Shown in pieces: positions 34,711 to 44,140 of a stretch of 64,000 nt of DNA. The DNA is from Mesorhizobium opportunistum WSM2075 (GTDB lineage: Bacteria; Pseudomonadota; Alphaproteobacteria; Rhizobiales; Rhizobiaceae), in the NCBI RefSeq assembly GCF_000176035.2, contig NC_015675.1, positions 5,956,001 to 6,020,000 on the forward strand, in the 5' to 3' direction. Below the pieces are notes generated by a model. That model did no database searches. It saw nothing but the letters and a program-made list of their open reading frames with translations, and was not told the DNA's origin. Position 1 is the first letter of the stretch, and the number at the start of each line of letters is the position of its first letter. The translations under genes were made by a program, and so were the position numbers.

Positions 34711-36924
34711 TCATGCCCGCCTCTGCAGCTTCGGCGTGATCGCGTGGAAGGCAGCGACCGCCGCGTCGACGAAAGGCGTGTCGTTGATGTTGGACCGCAC
34801 CCGTTCGACATGGCGCAAAGGTGTCCGGCGAACGGTCTTCTCGATCGCCTCGAACAGCGCGTTGTCGGCTTCCGGGTCGTGAAAGGGCTGGCCGGGCGCG
34901 TCGAGCATCGAGACGCCGCCTTCCGGCAGCAGGAAGCGCACCGGGCCGTTCATGGCATTGAGCCGCGCGCCGATCCATTCGCCGAAGGCGCGGTTCTCGT
35001 CGCGCGTGGTACGCATCAGCGTGACGTTGGGATTATGGATGACGAATTTGCGGCCCTTGAATTTCTCCGGCACGCTGTCGCGCGGACCGAAATTGACCAT
35101 GTCGAGCGCGCCGGTCGAGCCGACATAGGGCAATCCGGTGCGGATCGCCGCGCCAAAACGGTCCTCGGTCGCCGGGAAGACACCGCCGACGATCATGTCG
35201 GCCACTTCCGTGGTGGTGAGATCAAGGAAGGCCGATAGCAGCCGGGAGTCACCGAGGTTTTCCATGGCGCGTCCGCCAATGCCGGTGGCGTGGAAGACGA
35301 GGCAGTCATAGTCGGCTTCAAGTCGTTTCGTGACAGCTTGCACCAGAGGCGTGGTGACGCCGAACATGGTGATGCCGACGGCCGGCCGCGCCAGCTTGCG
35401 CTTTGCCTCCCACGCTTCGGCGTTGGGCAATTGCGCGACCATGCCGGCCATCGCATGCGCTGCATTGGAGAGCACCTGTTCGGTGATCGAGTTCAGCCCC
35501 TGCACATCGGCGACCGAATGGAACATCATGATGTCGGCGCCACCGACATATTTGGCGACATCGCCGGCCGCCACCGTCGAGACCATCAGCTTGGGGATAC
35601 CGACAGGAAGCACGCGCATGCCGGAGGTTGCCAGCGTGGTGCCTCCTGAACCGCCCGCCGAGATGACGCCGCCGATGCGCGGCTCGCGTTCGATCCAGCG
35701 CGCGAAGGCTTCCGCCATGGCGCTGACCGATCCGCCGCGATCATTGGTGAAGACGGCGGATGAGCCACGCGGGTGCATGCCGGCCACCTGCATGGCCGGC
35801 ACATCGGCGCTGGTCGGTTTTCCCGAGGTCGACAGATCGACGGTGCGCACAGGCAGACCGAGCGCCTTCAGCCGGTCGGCAACGAAGCGCAATTCCTTGC
35901 CCTTGGTGTCGAAGGTGCCGGCGACCAGCACGGCCCTGCCGATGCGCTCGGCAAAGGGGATGGCGAAGACCTTCTTCAAGTCATCCTGGGGTGCTGTCTT
36001 GTCGAGCGCTGCTTGCCGCAGTTCGGTGACCGGCACGTTCCAGCGGTTGGGCAGTTCGGTGACCGGGCGATAGACGCCAATCTGCGACACCGCTTCGGTC
36101 GAACCGTTGGCGGTGCGGTCGACACGATAGACTTCCGCCAGTTGCTCCTTGGCTTGCGCGGCTTCCGCCGGCGTGACCTGCGCTTCCTCCGCATGGCGGC
36201 CGACACCGAGCAAGCGCTGCTGCAATTCGCGATCGGCGGCGAGCGCCTTGGCGTCCATCAGCCTGTTGATGCGGCCGTTGACCATGATGGCGACCTGGTT
36301 CGATACAGCGGTCGCCACGCCGATGTTCTGCTCGATCACCAGTACCGCCATCTCGCCTTCGGCGGCGAGATCGACGAGCATGCGTTCGACCTGGTCGACG
36401 ATGACAGGCGCCAGGCCCTCGGTCGGCTCGTCCATGACCAGCAGCTTCGGATCGCTGAGCAGCGCGCGCGAGATCGCCAGCATCTGCTGTTCGCCGCCAG
36501 ACAACTGCGAGCCGCCATTGGCACGGCGTTCGGCCAGGCGCGGAAAGGTCTGGTAGACACGCTCGACGGTCCAGCTGGCGTCACGCCGATTGCCGGCGGC
36601 GAGACGCAGATGCTCGTCGACCGTCAGGCTCGGCCAGACGCGGCGGCCTTGCGGCACATAGCCGACACCGAGGCGATGGATCTCGTGCGGCTCGAGTGAC
36701 GTGATCTCGCGGCCATCGACGCGGATCGAGCCGGACTTCGCCCGCTTCAGGCCGACGATGGTGTTGCAGAGCGTCGACTTGCCCATGCCGTTGCGGCCGA
36801 CCACAGACAGTACACCGCTTTCCAGCGTCAGCGAGACGCCCTGCAGCGCATGGCTTTCGCCATAGAAGACCTGCAGGTCGTCTATCGTGAGGATGGCCCT
36901 GGAGGAGGCTGGACGCTCAGCCAT
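34711..36924 (-). CDS. LivF-type ABC ATPase fused to Tm-1-like (UPF0261) domain
   Basis: A 737-residue fusion in one frame. Residues 1-240 are a complete LivF-type ATPase: Walker A GRNGMGKS (43-50), signature LSGGEQQ (141-147), Walker B LLVMDEP (161-167). A linker of about 85 residues follows. From about 329 (GRAVLVAGTFDTKGKEL) to the end is a full Tm-1-like/UPF0261 domain with GGVISAGGSGGTTLA, ATGIGGRAMENLG and FLLPEGGVSMLDAPGQPFHDP. Tm-1-like domains bind ATP; their bacterial role is unknown. The ATG overlaps the livG-type stop by 8 bases. LivF proteins normally end near 240 residues, so the extra domain is exceptional. Confidence 0.92.
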   Translation of the reverse strand: MAERPASSRAILTIDDLQVFYGESHALQGVSLTLESGVLSVVGRNGMGKSTLCNTIVGLKRAKSGSIRVDGREITSLEPHEIHRLGVGYVPQGRRVWPSLTVDEHLRLAAGNRRDASWTVERVYQTFPRLAERRANGGSQLSGGEQQMLAISRALLSDPKLLVMDEPTEGLAPVIVDQVERMLVDLAAEGEMAVLVIEQNIGVATAVSNQVAIMVNGRINRLMDAKALAADRELQQRLLGVGRHAEEAQVTPAEAAQAKEQLAEVYRVDRTANGSTEAVSQIGVYRPVTELPNRWNVPVTELRQAALDKTAPQDDLKKVFAIPFAERIGRAVLVAGTFDTKGKELRFVADRLKALGLPVRTVDLSTSGKPTSADVPAMQVAGMHPRGSSAVFTNDRGGSVSAMAEAFARWIEREPRIGGVISAGGSGGTTLATSGMRVLPVGIPKLMVSTVAAGDVAKYVGGADIMMFHSVADVQGLNSITEQVLSNAAHAMAGMVAQLPNAEAWEAKRKLARPAVGITMFGVTTPLVQAVTKRLEADYDCLVFHATGIGGRAMENLGDSRLLSAFLDLTTTEVADMIVGGVFPATEDRFGAAIRTGLPYVGSTGALDMVNFGPRDSVPEKFKGRKFVIHNPNVTLMRTTRDENRAFGEWIGARLNAMNGPVRFLLPEGGVSMLDAPGQPFHDPEADNALFEAIEKTVRRTPLRHVERVRSNINDTPFVDAAVAAFHAITPKLQRRA

Positions 36925-37714
36925 GCTTGCCCCCGAGATAGATCTCCTGCACCTCGGGATCGGCCTCGATCTCCTGCGGCGTGCCTTCCTTGAACAGGCG
37001 GCCATTGTGCATCATCGAGACATATTCGGAGACGCGCAGCGCGACATCGAGGTCGTGCTCGATGATGATGTAGCCGATATGCTTCGGCAGTGCGTTGAGG
37101 ATGGCGACGAGGTCGCGGCGCTCGGTCGGGGAAAGACCGGCCGCCGGTTCGTCGAACAGGATGAAACGCGGCGCGCCGGCGAGCGCCAGCGCGATCTCCA
37201 GCTGGCGCTGCTGGCCGTGGCTCAGCGTCGCCACCAGCGTGTCGCGGAGGGCTTCGAGGTGGACGGCGTTGAGGATCGATTCCGCCTGCACCATGTTGAC
37301 GTCGGTTGTTGCCGGGCGCAGCAGCGAAAATCGCCGGCGCGAAACGCCGCGGCAGGCGAGAAAGATGGAATCGAGGACCGACAGGCCCTTGAACAATTGC
37401 GATATCTGATAGGTGCGGCGCAAGCCGCGCCGGATACGCTCGTGCGGCGGCAGGTCGGTGATGTCCTCGCCGAAGAAGCGGATGCGCCCCGCCGTCGGCA
37501 GGAAGTCGCCCGTCACCGCGTTGAACAGGGTTGTCTTGCCGGCGCCGTTGGAGCCGAGGACCGCGCGCCGCTCGCCGGCCGCGATCCTCATGGTGATGCC
37601 CGAGAGCGCCACCAGCGCCCCGAAATGCCGCGCCACGCCATCGAGCTCCAGCGCATAGGCGCCGGTGCTCTGAAGACGGTTTGCTGCGAAGCTTTCGGTC
37701 ACTGGCGGCTGCAC
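36917..37714 (-). CDS. Branched-chain-type ABC transporter ATPase (LivG-like)
   Basis: A 265-residue ATPase with an N-terminal extension of about 20 residues. Walker A is GSNGAGKT near 54-61; the signature is LSHGQQRQLEIA, with histidine in place of the usual glycine, as often in LivG proteins; Walker B is FILFDEPAAGLSP. The LivG-specific insert (ACRGVSRRRFSLLRP region) is present. It lies 10 bases from the binding-protein gene and pairs with the LivF-Tm-1 fusion. Confidence 0.92.
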   Translation of the reverse strand: MQPPVTESFAANRLQSTGAYALELDGVARHFGALVALSGITMRIAAGERRAVLGSNGAGKTTLFNAVTGDFLPTAGRIRFFGEDITDLPPHERIRRGLRRTYQISQLFKGLSVLDSIFLACRGVSRRRFSLLRPATTDVNMVQAESILNAVHLEALRDTLVATLSHGQQRQLEIALALAGAPRFILFDEPAAGLSPTERRDLVAILNALPKHIGYIIIEHDLDVALRVSEYVSMMHNGRLFKEGTPQEIEADPEVQEIYLGGKHG

Positions 37715-37724
37715 TCTGCGTCGG

Positions 37725-38972
37725 TTACGGGCAGCTCGGATTGTCGCGGTTGACCGCGCCGAGCTTCATGAACTCGTCTTCGGGAATGCCGAGGGTCTGG
37801 TTGACCTGCGGCACGACCTTGACCAGCTTGTTGAGGAGGTTGCCGTCGGCGCCTTCGGTGACCTCGGTCAGGAAGATGTCGGCGATGGCGTTACGGTTCT
37901 TGTCGAGCGACACCTTGCCGGTCGGCGTGTCGAAGGACAGTTTCGACAGCGCCTCGCGCAGCTTCTTGCCGCCGTCGGAGACGTCGCCGCCGACCTGGTC
38001 GAGACCAAGCAGCGTCGCCTTCATATCGACATAGTAGCCATGGGCGAAGAGCGAGGGCGAGGGAAACGCGCCCGGCTGCTTCTTGTAGGCCTCGACGAAC
38101 GTCTTCCATGCCGGTGCGTCGTTGGTGTCGGCGGTCGGGCCGGCCGACGGCGTGCCTTTCAGCACGTCCTTCAACTTGCCCTTCGAGGTCAGCACCGTCT
38201 GGTCGACGGTGATCGAGCCGCCGATCAGCGGCGCGGTGCCGCCGCCCTGCTGGTACTGGGTCAGGAAGTTGACCGCGTCGGCGCCGCCGAGCGCTACGTA
38301 GATTGCGTCGACATCCTCCGGAATGGCGGCGATGACCGAGGAAAAGTCCTTGTTGCCGATCGGCACCCAGGATTTCGAGGGCACGTGGCCACCGGCCTTG
38401 CAGAATTCGGCCATGAAGCCGAACACCTGCGTGTAGGGGAAGGAATAGTCCTCGGCGACGGTAGCGACCTTCTTGTAGCCCTTGTCCTTGAAGGCATAGG
38501 TGCCGAGGCCAGCCATCCACTGCGCGCCATCGGTCGAGAAGCGGAAGAAATTTTCGGCCGGATCGCGCAATGTCGTGTCCTGCGCGGCAGAGGTACCGTT
38601 GATGAAGGTCACGTTCGGCTGCGTCTTGGCGTAGTCCTTGACGGCAATACCTTCGTCGCCCGAGAGCGGGCCGACCAGAACCTTGACGCCGTCCTGCTCG
38701 ACCAGCTTGCGCGCGGCGCGCACGGCGCTGTCGGGCGAGGCGTCGGACGAGCCCTTGACGATCTCGATCTTCTTGCCGGCGACGGTGCCGTTCATCTCGG
38801 CAACCGCCGTCATGGCGCCGCGCTCGCCGTCCTCGCCGAGCACCGTGAACGGTCCCTCGAAGGTGGCGAGCAGGCCGATCTTGATGGTGTCGTCGGCAGC
38901 CAGCGCCATCGAAGGCGCGGTCAGCCCGGTGAACACCGCCAAGGCGAGCAATGTACGTCTATGCATCCTCAT
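37725..38972 (-). CDS. Branched-chain-type ABC transporter substrate-binding protein
   Basis: A 415-residue periplasmic binding protein (Leu/Ile/Val-binding fold). The start at 38972 follows GGGAGGAAAAATC; the signal peptide is MRMHRRTLLALAVFTGLTAP with cleavage after ALA near residue 26. Mature features are IKIGLLATFEGPFTVLGEDGERGA, VRAARKLVEQDGVKVLVGPLSGDE and KKVATVAEDYSFPYTQVFGF. This family carries not only amino acids but aromatics, amides and urea, so the neighbouring hydrolases are better guides to substrate than the fold. Confidence 0.92.
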   Translation of the reverse strand: MRMHRRTLLALAVFTGLTAPSMALAADDTIKIGLLATFEGPFTVLGEDGERGAMTAVAEMNGTVAGKKIEIVKGSSDASPDSAVRAARKLVEQDGVKVLVGPLSGDEGIAVKDYAKTQPNVTFINGTSAAQDTTLRDPAENFFRFSTDGAQWMAGLGTYAFKDKGYKKVATVAEDYSFPYTQVFGFMAEFCKAGGHVPSKSWVPIGNKDFSSVIAAIPEDVDAIYVALGGADAVNFLTQYQQGGGTAPLIGGSITVDQTVLTSKGKLKDVLKGTPSAGPTADTNDAPAWKTFVEAYKKQPGAFPSPSLFAHGYYVDMKATLLGLDQVGGDVSDGGKKLREALSKLSFDTPTGKVSLDKNRNAIADIFLTEVTEGADGNLLNKLVKVVPQVNQTLGIPEDEFMKLGAVNRDNPSCP

Positions 38973-39024
38973 GATTTTTCCTCCCGTTGATTTCGTTTTG
39001 CAGTGGTTCATTCCATCCCGGTTG

Positions 39025-40050
39025 CTAGGGGCCGGGACGCAAGGACTCCTGGGCAAGATGTGGCTTGATCCTCCCCCACAACCCAAGAATTCCATCCGGT
39101 GAGACAAAGACGATCACCAGGAACACCAGGCCGATCAGCGTGTTGAAACGCTCGGCGCCGACGATGTCGATGGCGAAGGTCTGCATCAGGACGACGACGA
39201 GCGCGCCGAGAAACGGGCCGATCGGATGGCGCAGGCCGCCGATGACGGCGATGATCAGCACGTCGATCGCCGCGTCGACACCGATGGTGCCGGGCGAGAC
39301 GCGGCCGTTGAACCAGACCAGCAGCACGCCCGCCAGTCCTGCGATGACGCCCGCCAAAGCCCAAGCGACGACCTTGTGCGCGGTGACGTGATAGCCAAGC
39401 GCGCGCATGCGGCGCGGGTTGTCGCGGATCGCCTGCAAGGTCATGCCGAAGGTCGAGCGCGAGCCGTAGAGCACCGCCGCATAGGACAGTACCGCGAGGC
39501 CAAGGCAAAGGTAGTAGAATGGTTTCGCGTCACGCCAGCCGATGCCCCAGAACACCGGCGCACGGATACCGGCATAGCCGGAATGACCGTTGAAGATGGC
39601 GTAGTTCTGCTGCGCGAAATAGTAGGTCGCGGTGGCGATCGCCAGCGTGATCATGATGGTGTAGATGCCCTCGGTCCGCACCGAGATCCAGCCGATCAGC
39701 GCCGATGCCAGTGCCGCCGCCAGAACCGCGAACGGCACCGCGAGCCACCACGGCCAGCCGAGGCCGAGTATGCTGGAATTGTTGTTGCCCAGGATGGCGA
39801 TGGCGTAGGCGGAGATGCCGGCGACCGTGATCTGCGCCAGGCTGACCATCCCGCCATAGCCGGCGAGCAGCATCAGCGACAGGCCCAGCATGCCGAAGAT
39901 CAGCGAATAGCCGCCGATTTGCGTCAGGAAGAAATCGGATGCCACCAGGGGATAGAGCACCAGTGCGACACCAAGGATGATGTGGCCGGCGCCGAGCTTC
40001 TCCAGCCAGTTCGGCTGCGTGGCGCCGGTGGTGGCGATGGCCAGGCTCAT
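39025..40050 (-). CDS. Branched-chain-type ABC transporter permease (LivM-like)
   Basis: A 341-residue inner-membrane permease with about ten hydrophobic segments. The LivM-type conserved stretch GLSLMLLAGYGGMVSLAQITVAGISAYA and the ATPase-docking loop FGMTLQAIRDNPRRMRALGYHVTAHKVVAWALAG are clear. It overlaps the LivH-like gene by 4 bases (ATGA). Confidence 0.92.
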   Translation of the reverse strand: MSLAIATTGATQPNWLEKLGAGHIILGVALVLYPLVASDFFLTQIGGYSLIFGMLGLSLMLLAGYGGMVSLAQITVAGISAYAIAILGNNNSSILGLGWPWWLAVPFAVLAAALASALIGWISVRTEGIYTIMITLAIATATYYFAQQNYAIFNGHSGYAGIRAPVFWGIGWRDAKPFYYLCLGLAVLSYAAVLYGSRSTFGMTLQAIRDNPRRMRALGYHVTAHKVVAWALAGVIAGLAGVLLVWFNGRVSPGTIGVDAAIDVLIIAVIGGLRHPIGPFLGALVVVLMQTFAIDIVGAERFNTLIGLVFLVIVFVSPDGILGLWGRIKPHLAQESLRPGP

Positions 40051-41096
40051 CGCGCCTTCCCCATGATGCCCTGTGGCCTGACCGCCAGCGTCACCACCAT
40101 GATGACGAAGGTCAGCACGATGCCGTAGGTCGGGAAGTAGACGAGGCCGATCTGCTCGGCGAGACCGATGAGCAGCGCGCCGATGGCCGCGCCTGTGATC
40201 GAACCCATGCCGCCGACGATGACGACGACCAGCGAAGCCAGGAGATAACGTACGTCCTCGCCCGGCGCGACCGAAAGCGCCGAGCCACCGACGACGCCGG
40301 CAAAGCCGGCGAGGCCTGCGCCGACGGCAAAGACGATGGCGAACACCGCATGCACATTGACGCCGGATGCCTGCAGCATGGCGCGGTCGTCGACGCCGGC
40401 GCGGATCATCATGCCGACGCGGGTCTTGTGCAGCATCAGCCAGAGGCCGACGCCGATGACGATCGCCGCCGCCAGCACGACGACGCGGTAGAGCGGATAG
40501 GTGAGGAAGACCGAGGCGCCGTTGGAGCGCACCGCGGTGATGACGGGCAAGGTCAAGGCACCGTCAAGCCATTCCGGCGTGGTGATCTGGTACGTGCCGC
40601 CGGCCCACACCGCGAGCATCAAATCGGCGGCGACGATCGAAATGCCGATCGAGACCAGCGTCTGGCGCAGATCGTCGCCTTCGAGGCGACGGAAGACGAA
40701 GACCTGCATGACGACGCCGACAATGGCCAATACGGCGAAACCGGCGGCCACGCCGAGCAGCCAGTAGCCGGTGCGGTTGGTAACCTCGTAGCCGATGTAA
40801 GCGCCGAGCAGATAGAGCGAGCCATGCGCGAGATTGACGTTGCGCATCAGGCCGAAGATCAGCGTAAAGCCGCTGGCGACGAGGAAATAGAGACCGGCCA
40901 GCGTGATGCCGTTGAGGATGGCGCTGACGAAAGCCTTCTTCGAGATCAGGATCGCATTCAGCCAATCCGGCCAGACGGCAAAGACCAGCCACGCGACGAT
41001 CGCCGCGGCAAGCAGGCCGACGAGGCCCCAGGCCTGCTTGCGCGTCATGCCGCCGCTTGAGAGCGACGACGAAGTTGGCTGGTCGAGCAGGCTCAT
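40047..41096 (-). CDS. Branched-chain-type ABC transporter permease (LivH-like)
   Basis: A 349-residue permease. The start at 41096 (MSLLDQPTSSS) overlaps the amidohydrolase stop by 4 bases. LivH-type sequence FLVASGFTLIFGLMRNVNLAHGSLYLLGAYIGYEV and the docking loop TRVGMMIRAGVDDRAMLQASGVN are present. The N-terminus is about 45 residues longer than typical LivH and contains an additional hydrophobic segment (about 24-44). Confidence 0.92.
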   Translation of the reverse strand: MSLLDQPTSSSLSSGGMTRKQAWGLVGLLAAAIVAWLVFAVWPDWLNAILISKKAFVSAILNGITLAGLYFLVASGFTLIFGLMRNVNLAHGSLYLLGAYIGYEVTNRTGYWLLGVAAGFAVLAIVGVVMQVFVFRRLEGDDLRQTLVSIGISIVAADLMLAVWAGGTYQITTPEWLDGALTLPVITAVRSNGASVFLTYPLYRVVVLAAAIVIGVGLWLMLHKTRVGMMIRAGVDDRAMLQASGVNVHAVFAIVFAVGAGLAGFAGVVGGSALSVAPGEDVRYLLASLVVVIVGGMGSITGAAIGALLIGLAEQIGLVYFPTYGIVLTFVIMVVTLAVRPQGIMGKAR

Positions 41097-42421
41097 GCAG
41101 TCAGCCGCCGGCGCTGCTCGTTCATGCGCGGCGCCTTGTGGAACTTGCCATCCTTCATGATGGCGAGGATGCGGTTCTTGTCCTGCAGGATGCGCACATC
41201 CGAGATCGGGTCGCCATCGACCAGCAGGATGTCGGCGAGATAGCCTTCCTTGATCAGGCCGAGCTCGTCGCCCATGTTCATGATCTGACCGCCATATTTG
41301 GTGCCGGCCTGGATCGCCTCCATCGGCGAGAAGCCCAGCATCTCGACGAAGGTCTGGATGTCCTTGGCGTTGGTGCCCTGCGGCGTCCAGGCAAAGCCGT
41401 AGTCGCCGCCGATGCAGACGCGGATGCCGCGCCGGTGCATCTTCTTCATCGTCTCGACGCACATTTCGAGTTCGCGCTCATATTCGAGCGACAGCGGCGA
41501 GCCGGGCTTGATGCCCCATTGCTCGGCATGGCGCGCGGTGTTGATCAGCCAGGCGATGCCGGGCGCGACGAAGTGCTTGTCCTTGACCGCCTCGAGCATG
41601 TCGAGCGCTTCCTCGTCGGCGAAGGACGCGTGGTAGATGTTCTGGATGCCGTGGCGGACGCATTGCTTGACCGAGCCGGAGGAACGCGCATGCGCCGACA
41701 GCACCTTGTTGCGGCAGCGCGCCTCGGAAGCGGCCATGGCAACCTCTTCCTCCGACATCGGCGTCTCCTCGGCGCCCATGCCAGTGATGCTCTCGCCCGA
41801 CAGGTTGAGTTTTATCGAATCGACGCCGTATTTGATCAGCTGGCGCACGGTGCGGCGGATTTCCTCCGGGCCGGAGACGACGAGGCCGAGATTGAGGCCT
41901 TCATGCGGAATATGCGACGGCGCGGAATCGCCGAGGCCGCCGACCGTGGTGATCTCCGGACCCGCCGCGAGATAGCGCGGTCCGGGGAAGCGGCCCTGGT
42001 TGATGAATTTCTTGGCCACGACATCGAGGCGCGGCTTGGCGGCGGCCGCACCCCGGCCGGCGGTGAAGCCGGCATCGAGCACCAGCTTGGCCATCTCCAT
42101 GGTGACCAGCATGTGCTCCTCGACCTCCATCATCTGGATGGGATCGATGCCAGGTGCGTTGTTCCAGGACAGATGCAGATGCGCGTCGATCATGCCAGGC
42201 ATCAGCGTCGCGCCCATGCCGTCGATCACCGTAGCCCCACCTCCATAGGATGAAGATGAAGGCGCGCCGAAGCGCGATGAGCCCTTGGTGATCTGCTTGA
42301 TACGGTTGCCCTGCACCAGCACTTCGCCGGTGTAGGGATATTCACCTGTCGCGTCGAGCACGCGCACATTGGTGAAGAGCGTGCTGCCCGAGCCGTTTGC
42401 ATTCCAGCTGTCGTCTGCCAT
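41093..42421 (-). CDS. Metal-dependent amidohydrolase
   Basis: A 442-residue amidohydrolase-superfamily enzyme. The metal HxH motif is MIDAHLHLSW with H81 and H83; later ligands are probably in SAHARSS, IYHASFAD and the final aspartate in CIGGDYGFAW. The flanking beta-sandwich pieces (TNVRVLDATGEYPYTGEVLVQGNRI and LADILLVDGDPISDVRIL) are the usual imidazolonepropionase/prolidase-type frame. There is no signal peptide. It overlaps the LivH-like gene by 4 bases, so it very likely hydrolyses what the importer brings in, or a breakdown product, at an amide or cyclic amide bond. Confidence 0.9.
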   Translation of the reverse strand: MADDSWNANGSGSTLFTNVRVLDATGEYPYTGEVLVQGNRIKQITKGSSRFGAPSSSSYGGGATVIDGMGATLMPGMIDAHLHLSWNNAPGIDPIQMMEVEEHMLVTMEMAKLVLDAGFTAGRGAAAAKPRLDVVAKKFINQGRFPGPRYLAAGPEITTVGGLGDSAPSHIPHEGLNLGLVVSGPEEIRRTVRQLIKYGVDSIKLNLSGESITGMGAEETPMSEEEVAMAASEARCRNKVLSAHARSSGSVKQCVRHGIQNIYHASFADEEALDMLEAVKDKHFVAPGIAWLINTARHAEQWGIKPGSPLSLEYERELEMCVETMKKMHRRGIRVCIGGDYGFAWTPQGTNAKDIQTFVEMLGFSPMEAIQAGTKYGGQIMNMGDELGLIKEGYLADILLVDGDPISDVRILQDKNRILAIMKDGKFHKAPRMNEQRRRLTA

Positions 42422-42473
42422 AACAAGCCTCCCAACTTGCCGAGCGCGTAGTTCTACGCCCGATCAGAAATCC

Positions 42474-43253
42474 TCACCTATCAACCCGTCTCAAAAAATC
42501 GGCGAGCTTCGAGCTGCTTTCGCGCGGGCTTTCCACCGTGGCCCAGTGCCCGCACCGATCAAGCGAGGAGAATATGGCCCCCTTGATCTTGTCGGCAAGC
42601 GCCTGCCCGACCCCGGGTGGATTGACGGTATCGGCGTCGCCGGTGACGAGCAGCGTCGGCGCCGAAATCCTTCTCGCATCGACAGCGGTTGCCTTGGCCA
42701 ACGCCTCGCAGGTGCGGGCATAGGATTCCGGATCCTGACGGGTGATCGATTCCCGCACGAAGGCGACGGCAGCCGGCGAGGTTTCCCTGGTATGCGCCGA
42801 AATGGCATTGGCGACGATCTGGTCGGCGACGTCGGCGATGCCGCCCGAGCGCGCCAACCGGGCCCGGTTGGCGAGCCCTTGCCTGGTCGCCTCGGCCGGT
42901 TCCGCCAGGGCGCCGAACAGTGCCAGAGAGGCGACCAGTGAAGGCTGCGCTGCTGCAATCTGCTGGCAAACGATGGTGCCCATCGAATGTCCGACGAAAT
43001 GCGCTGATGTGACCCCCATGCCGGCCATCGCGCGAATGACGGCCTCGCTCATGCCTTCAATGGTCAGCGGTTCGATCGGGCGCGGCGAACGGCCGGAACC
43101 CGGCAGGTCGAGCCGGATGACGCGATAGCCGGAAAGTGCCGCCATCTGCGGCTGGAACATGTTGGACGTGCCGCCGAGACCATGGATCATCACCACGGCA
43201 GTGCCTTCGCCCACGACTTCCGCAACGACCTGGCCAACCGTCACCGTCGTCAT
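42474..43253 (-). CDS. Alpha/beta hydrolase (enol-lactone-hydrolase-like)
   Basis: A 259-residue hydrolase resembling 3-oxoadipate enol-lactonases. The oxyanion HGLGGTSNMF, nucleophile S90 in FVGHSMGT, acid in LVTGDADTVNP and histidine in RCGHWATVESP form a complete triad. It overlaps the FAA-family gene by 4 bases. It could open a lactone or cleave a carbon-carbon bond in the pathway served by this operon; it is distinct from pcaD at 49116. Confidence 0.87.
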   Translation of the reverse strand: MTTVTVGQVVAEVVGEGTAVVMIHGLGGTSNMFQPQMAALSGYRVIRLDLPGSGRSPRPIEPLTIEGMSEAVIRAMAGMGVTSAHFVGHSMGTIVCQQIAAAQPSLVASLALFGALAEPAEATRQGLANRARLARSGGIADVADQIVANAISAHTRETSPAAVAFVRESITRQDPESYARTCEALAKATAVDARRISAPTLLVTGDADTVNPPGVGQALADKIKGAIFSSLDRCGHWATVESPRESSSKLADFLRRVDR

Positions 43254-44128
43254 TGCACATGCTCCGCAAAGCGGTTTTCCAGCGTGCCGATGCCGTCGAT
43301 CTCGATGCGCACGACGTCGCCAGCCTTGAGGTATCTCGGCGGATCGAAGCCAATGCCGACACCGACCGGCGTGCCGGTGGCAATGATGTCGCCGGGCCTC
43401 AGCGTGATGCCTTGCGACAGCGTGGCGATGATGGTCGGGATATCGAAGATCAGCAGCGAAATCCGGGAATCCTGGCGCAGGTCCTCGTTGACGAAACAGC
43501 GGATACCGGCGGTGGCCAGATCAAGCTCGTCCCTGGTCACCGCCCATGGCCCCATCGGGCAGAACGTGTCCTGCGATTTGCCGATCAGCCACTGGCTGTA
43601 CTTGCCTTGCAGGTCGCGCGCGGTGACGTCGTTGACGATGGTGTAGCCCCAGACATGGTCGAGCGCGTCTTCCCTGGAGATGCCGCGCCCGCCCTTGCCG
43701 ATGATGACGGCCAGCTCCGCCTCGTAGTCGATGGCCGTCGAAACGGAGGCATCGATCAGCACGCTGGCATGGTTGGCGACGACCGATTCAGGCACTTTGG
43801 AAAAGATGATCGGGTGTTTCGGGATCGCGCCCGCACCGGCGCTGGAATCGAAGCCGCTGCGGGCGAACTCATGCGCATGCTCGTGATAATTCTTGCCGAC
43901 GCAGAAGATGTTGCGGCGCGGCTGCGGGATTGGCGCCTCGATCTCGACCTGCGCCAACGGGATCGGCGACAGGGTGCGAGGGATGCCGGCGCCATTGCGC
44001 TCGATCAAGGCCAGGATACCGGACCTGGCCTGGTCGACGGAAAAATCGAAAGGCGCGATGGTCTCAGCATCGAGGTCGACAAGACCGACGCGACGTTCGC
44101 CGGCGATCGAAAAAGTTGCGACCCGCAT
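43250..44128 (-). CDS. Fumarylacetoacetate hydrolase family enzyme
   Basis: A 292-residue FAH-family enzyme. The start is the ATG at 44128: GGGAGG lies six bases upstream and overlaps an alternative ATG at 44134 too closely for the latter to be used. Catalytic-domain motifs are NIFCVGKNYHEHAHEF, the metal site DYEAELAVIIGKGGRGI, GYTIVNDVTARDLQ and GDIIATGTPVGVG. Relatives include acylpyruvate hydrolases, oxaloacetate decarboxylases and 2-oxo-3-deoxy acid dehydratases. It is the first gene of the operon facing the GntR regulator, so a beta-diketo or 2-oxo acid is a likely intermediate. Confidence 0.92.
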   Translation of the reverse strand: MRVATFSIAGERRVGLVDLDAETIAPFDFSVDQARSGILALIERNGAGIPRTLSPIPLAQVEIEAPIPQPRRNIFCVGKNYHEHAHEFARSGFDSSAGAGAIPKHPIIFSKVPESVVANHASVLIDASVSTAIDYEAELAVIIGKGGRGISREDALDHVWGYTIVNDVTARDLQGKYSQWLIGKSQDTFCPMGPWAVTRDELDLATAGIRCFVNEDLRQDSRISLLIFDIPTIIATLSQGITLRPGDIIATGTPVGVGIGFDPPRYLKAGDVVRIEIDGIGTLENRFAEHVQ

Positions 44129-44140
44129 TCCCATCCTCCC

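Noticed and set aside
36917..37714. LSHGQQ signature in the LivG-like ATPase as a sign of inactivity
   Set aside because: Histidine at this place is common in functional LivG proteins, and the Walker motifs are intact.
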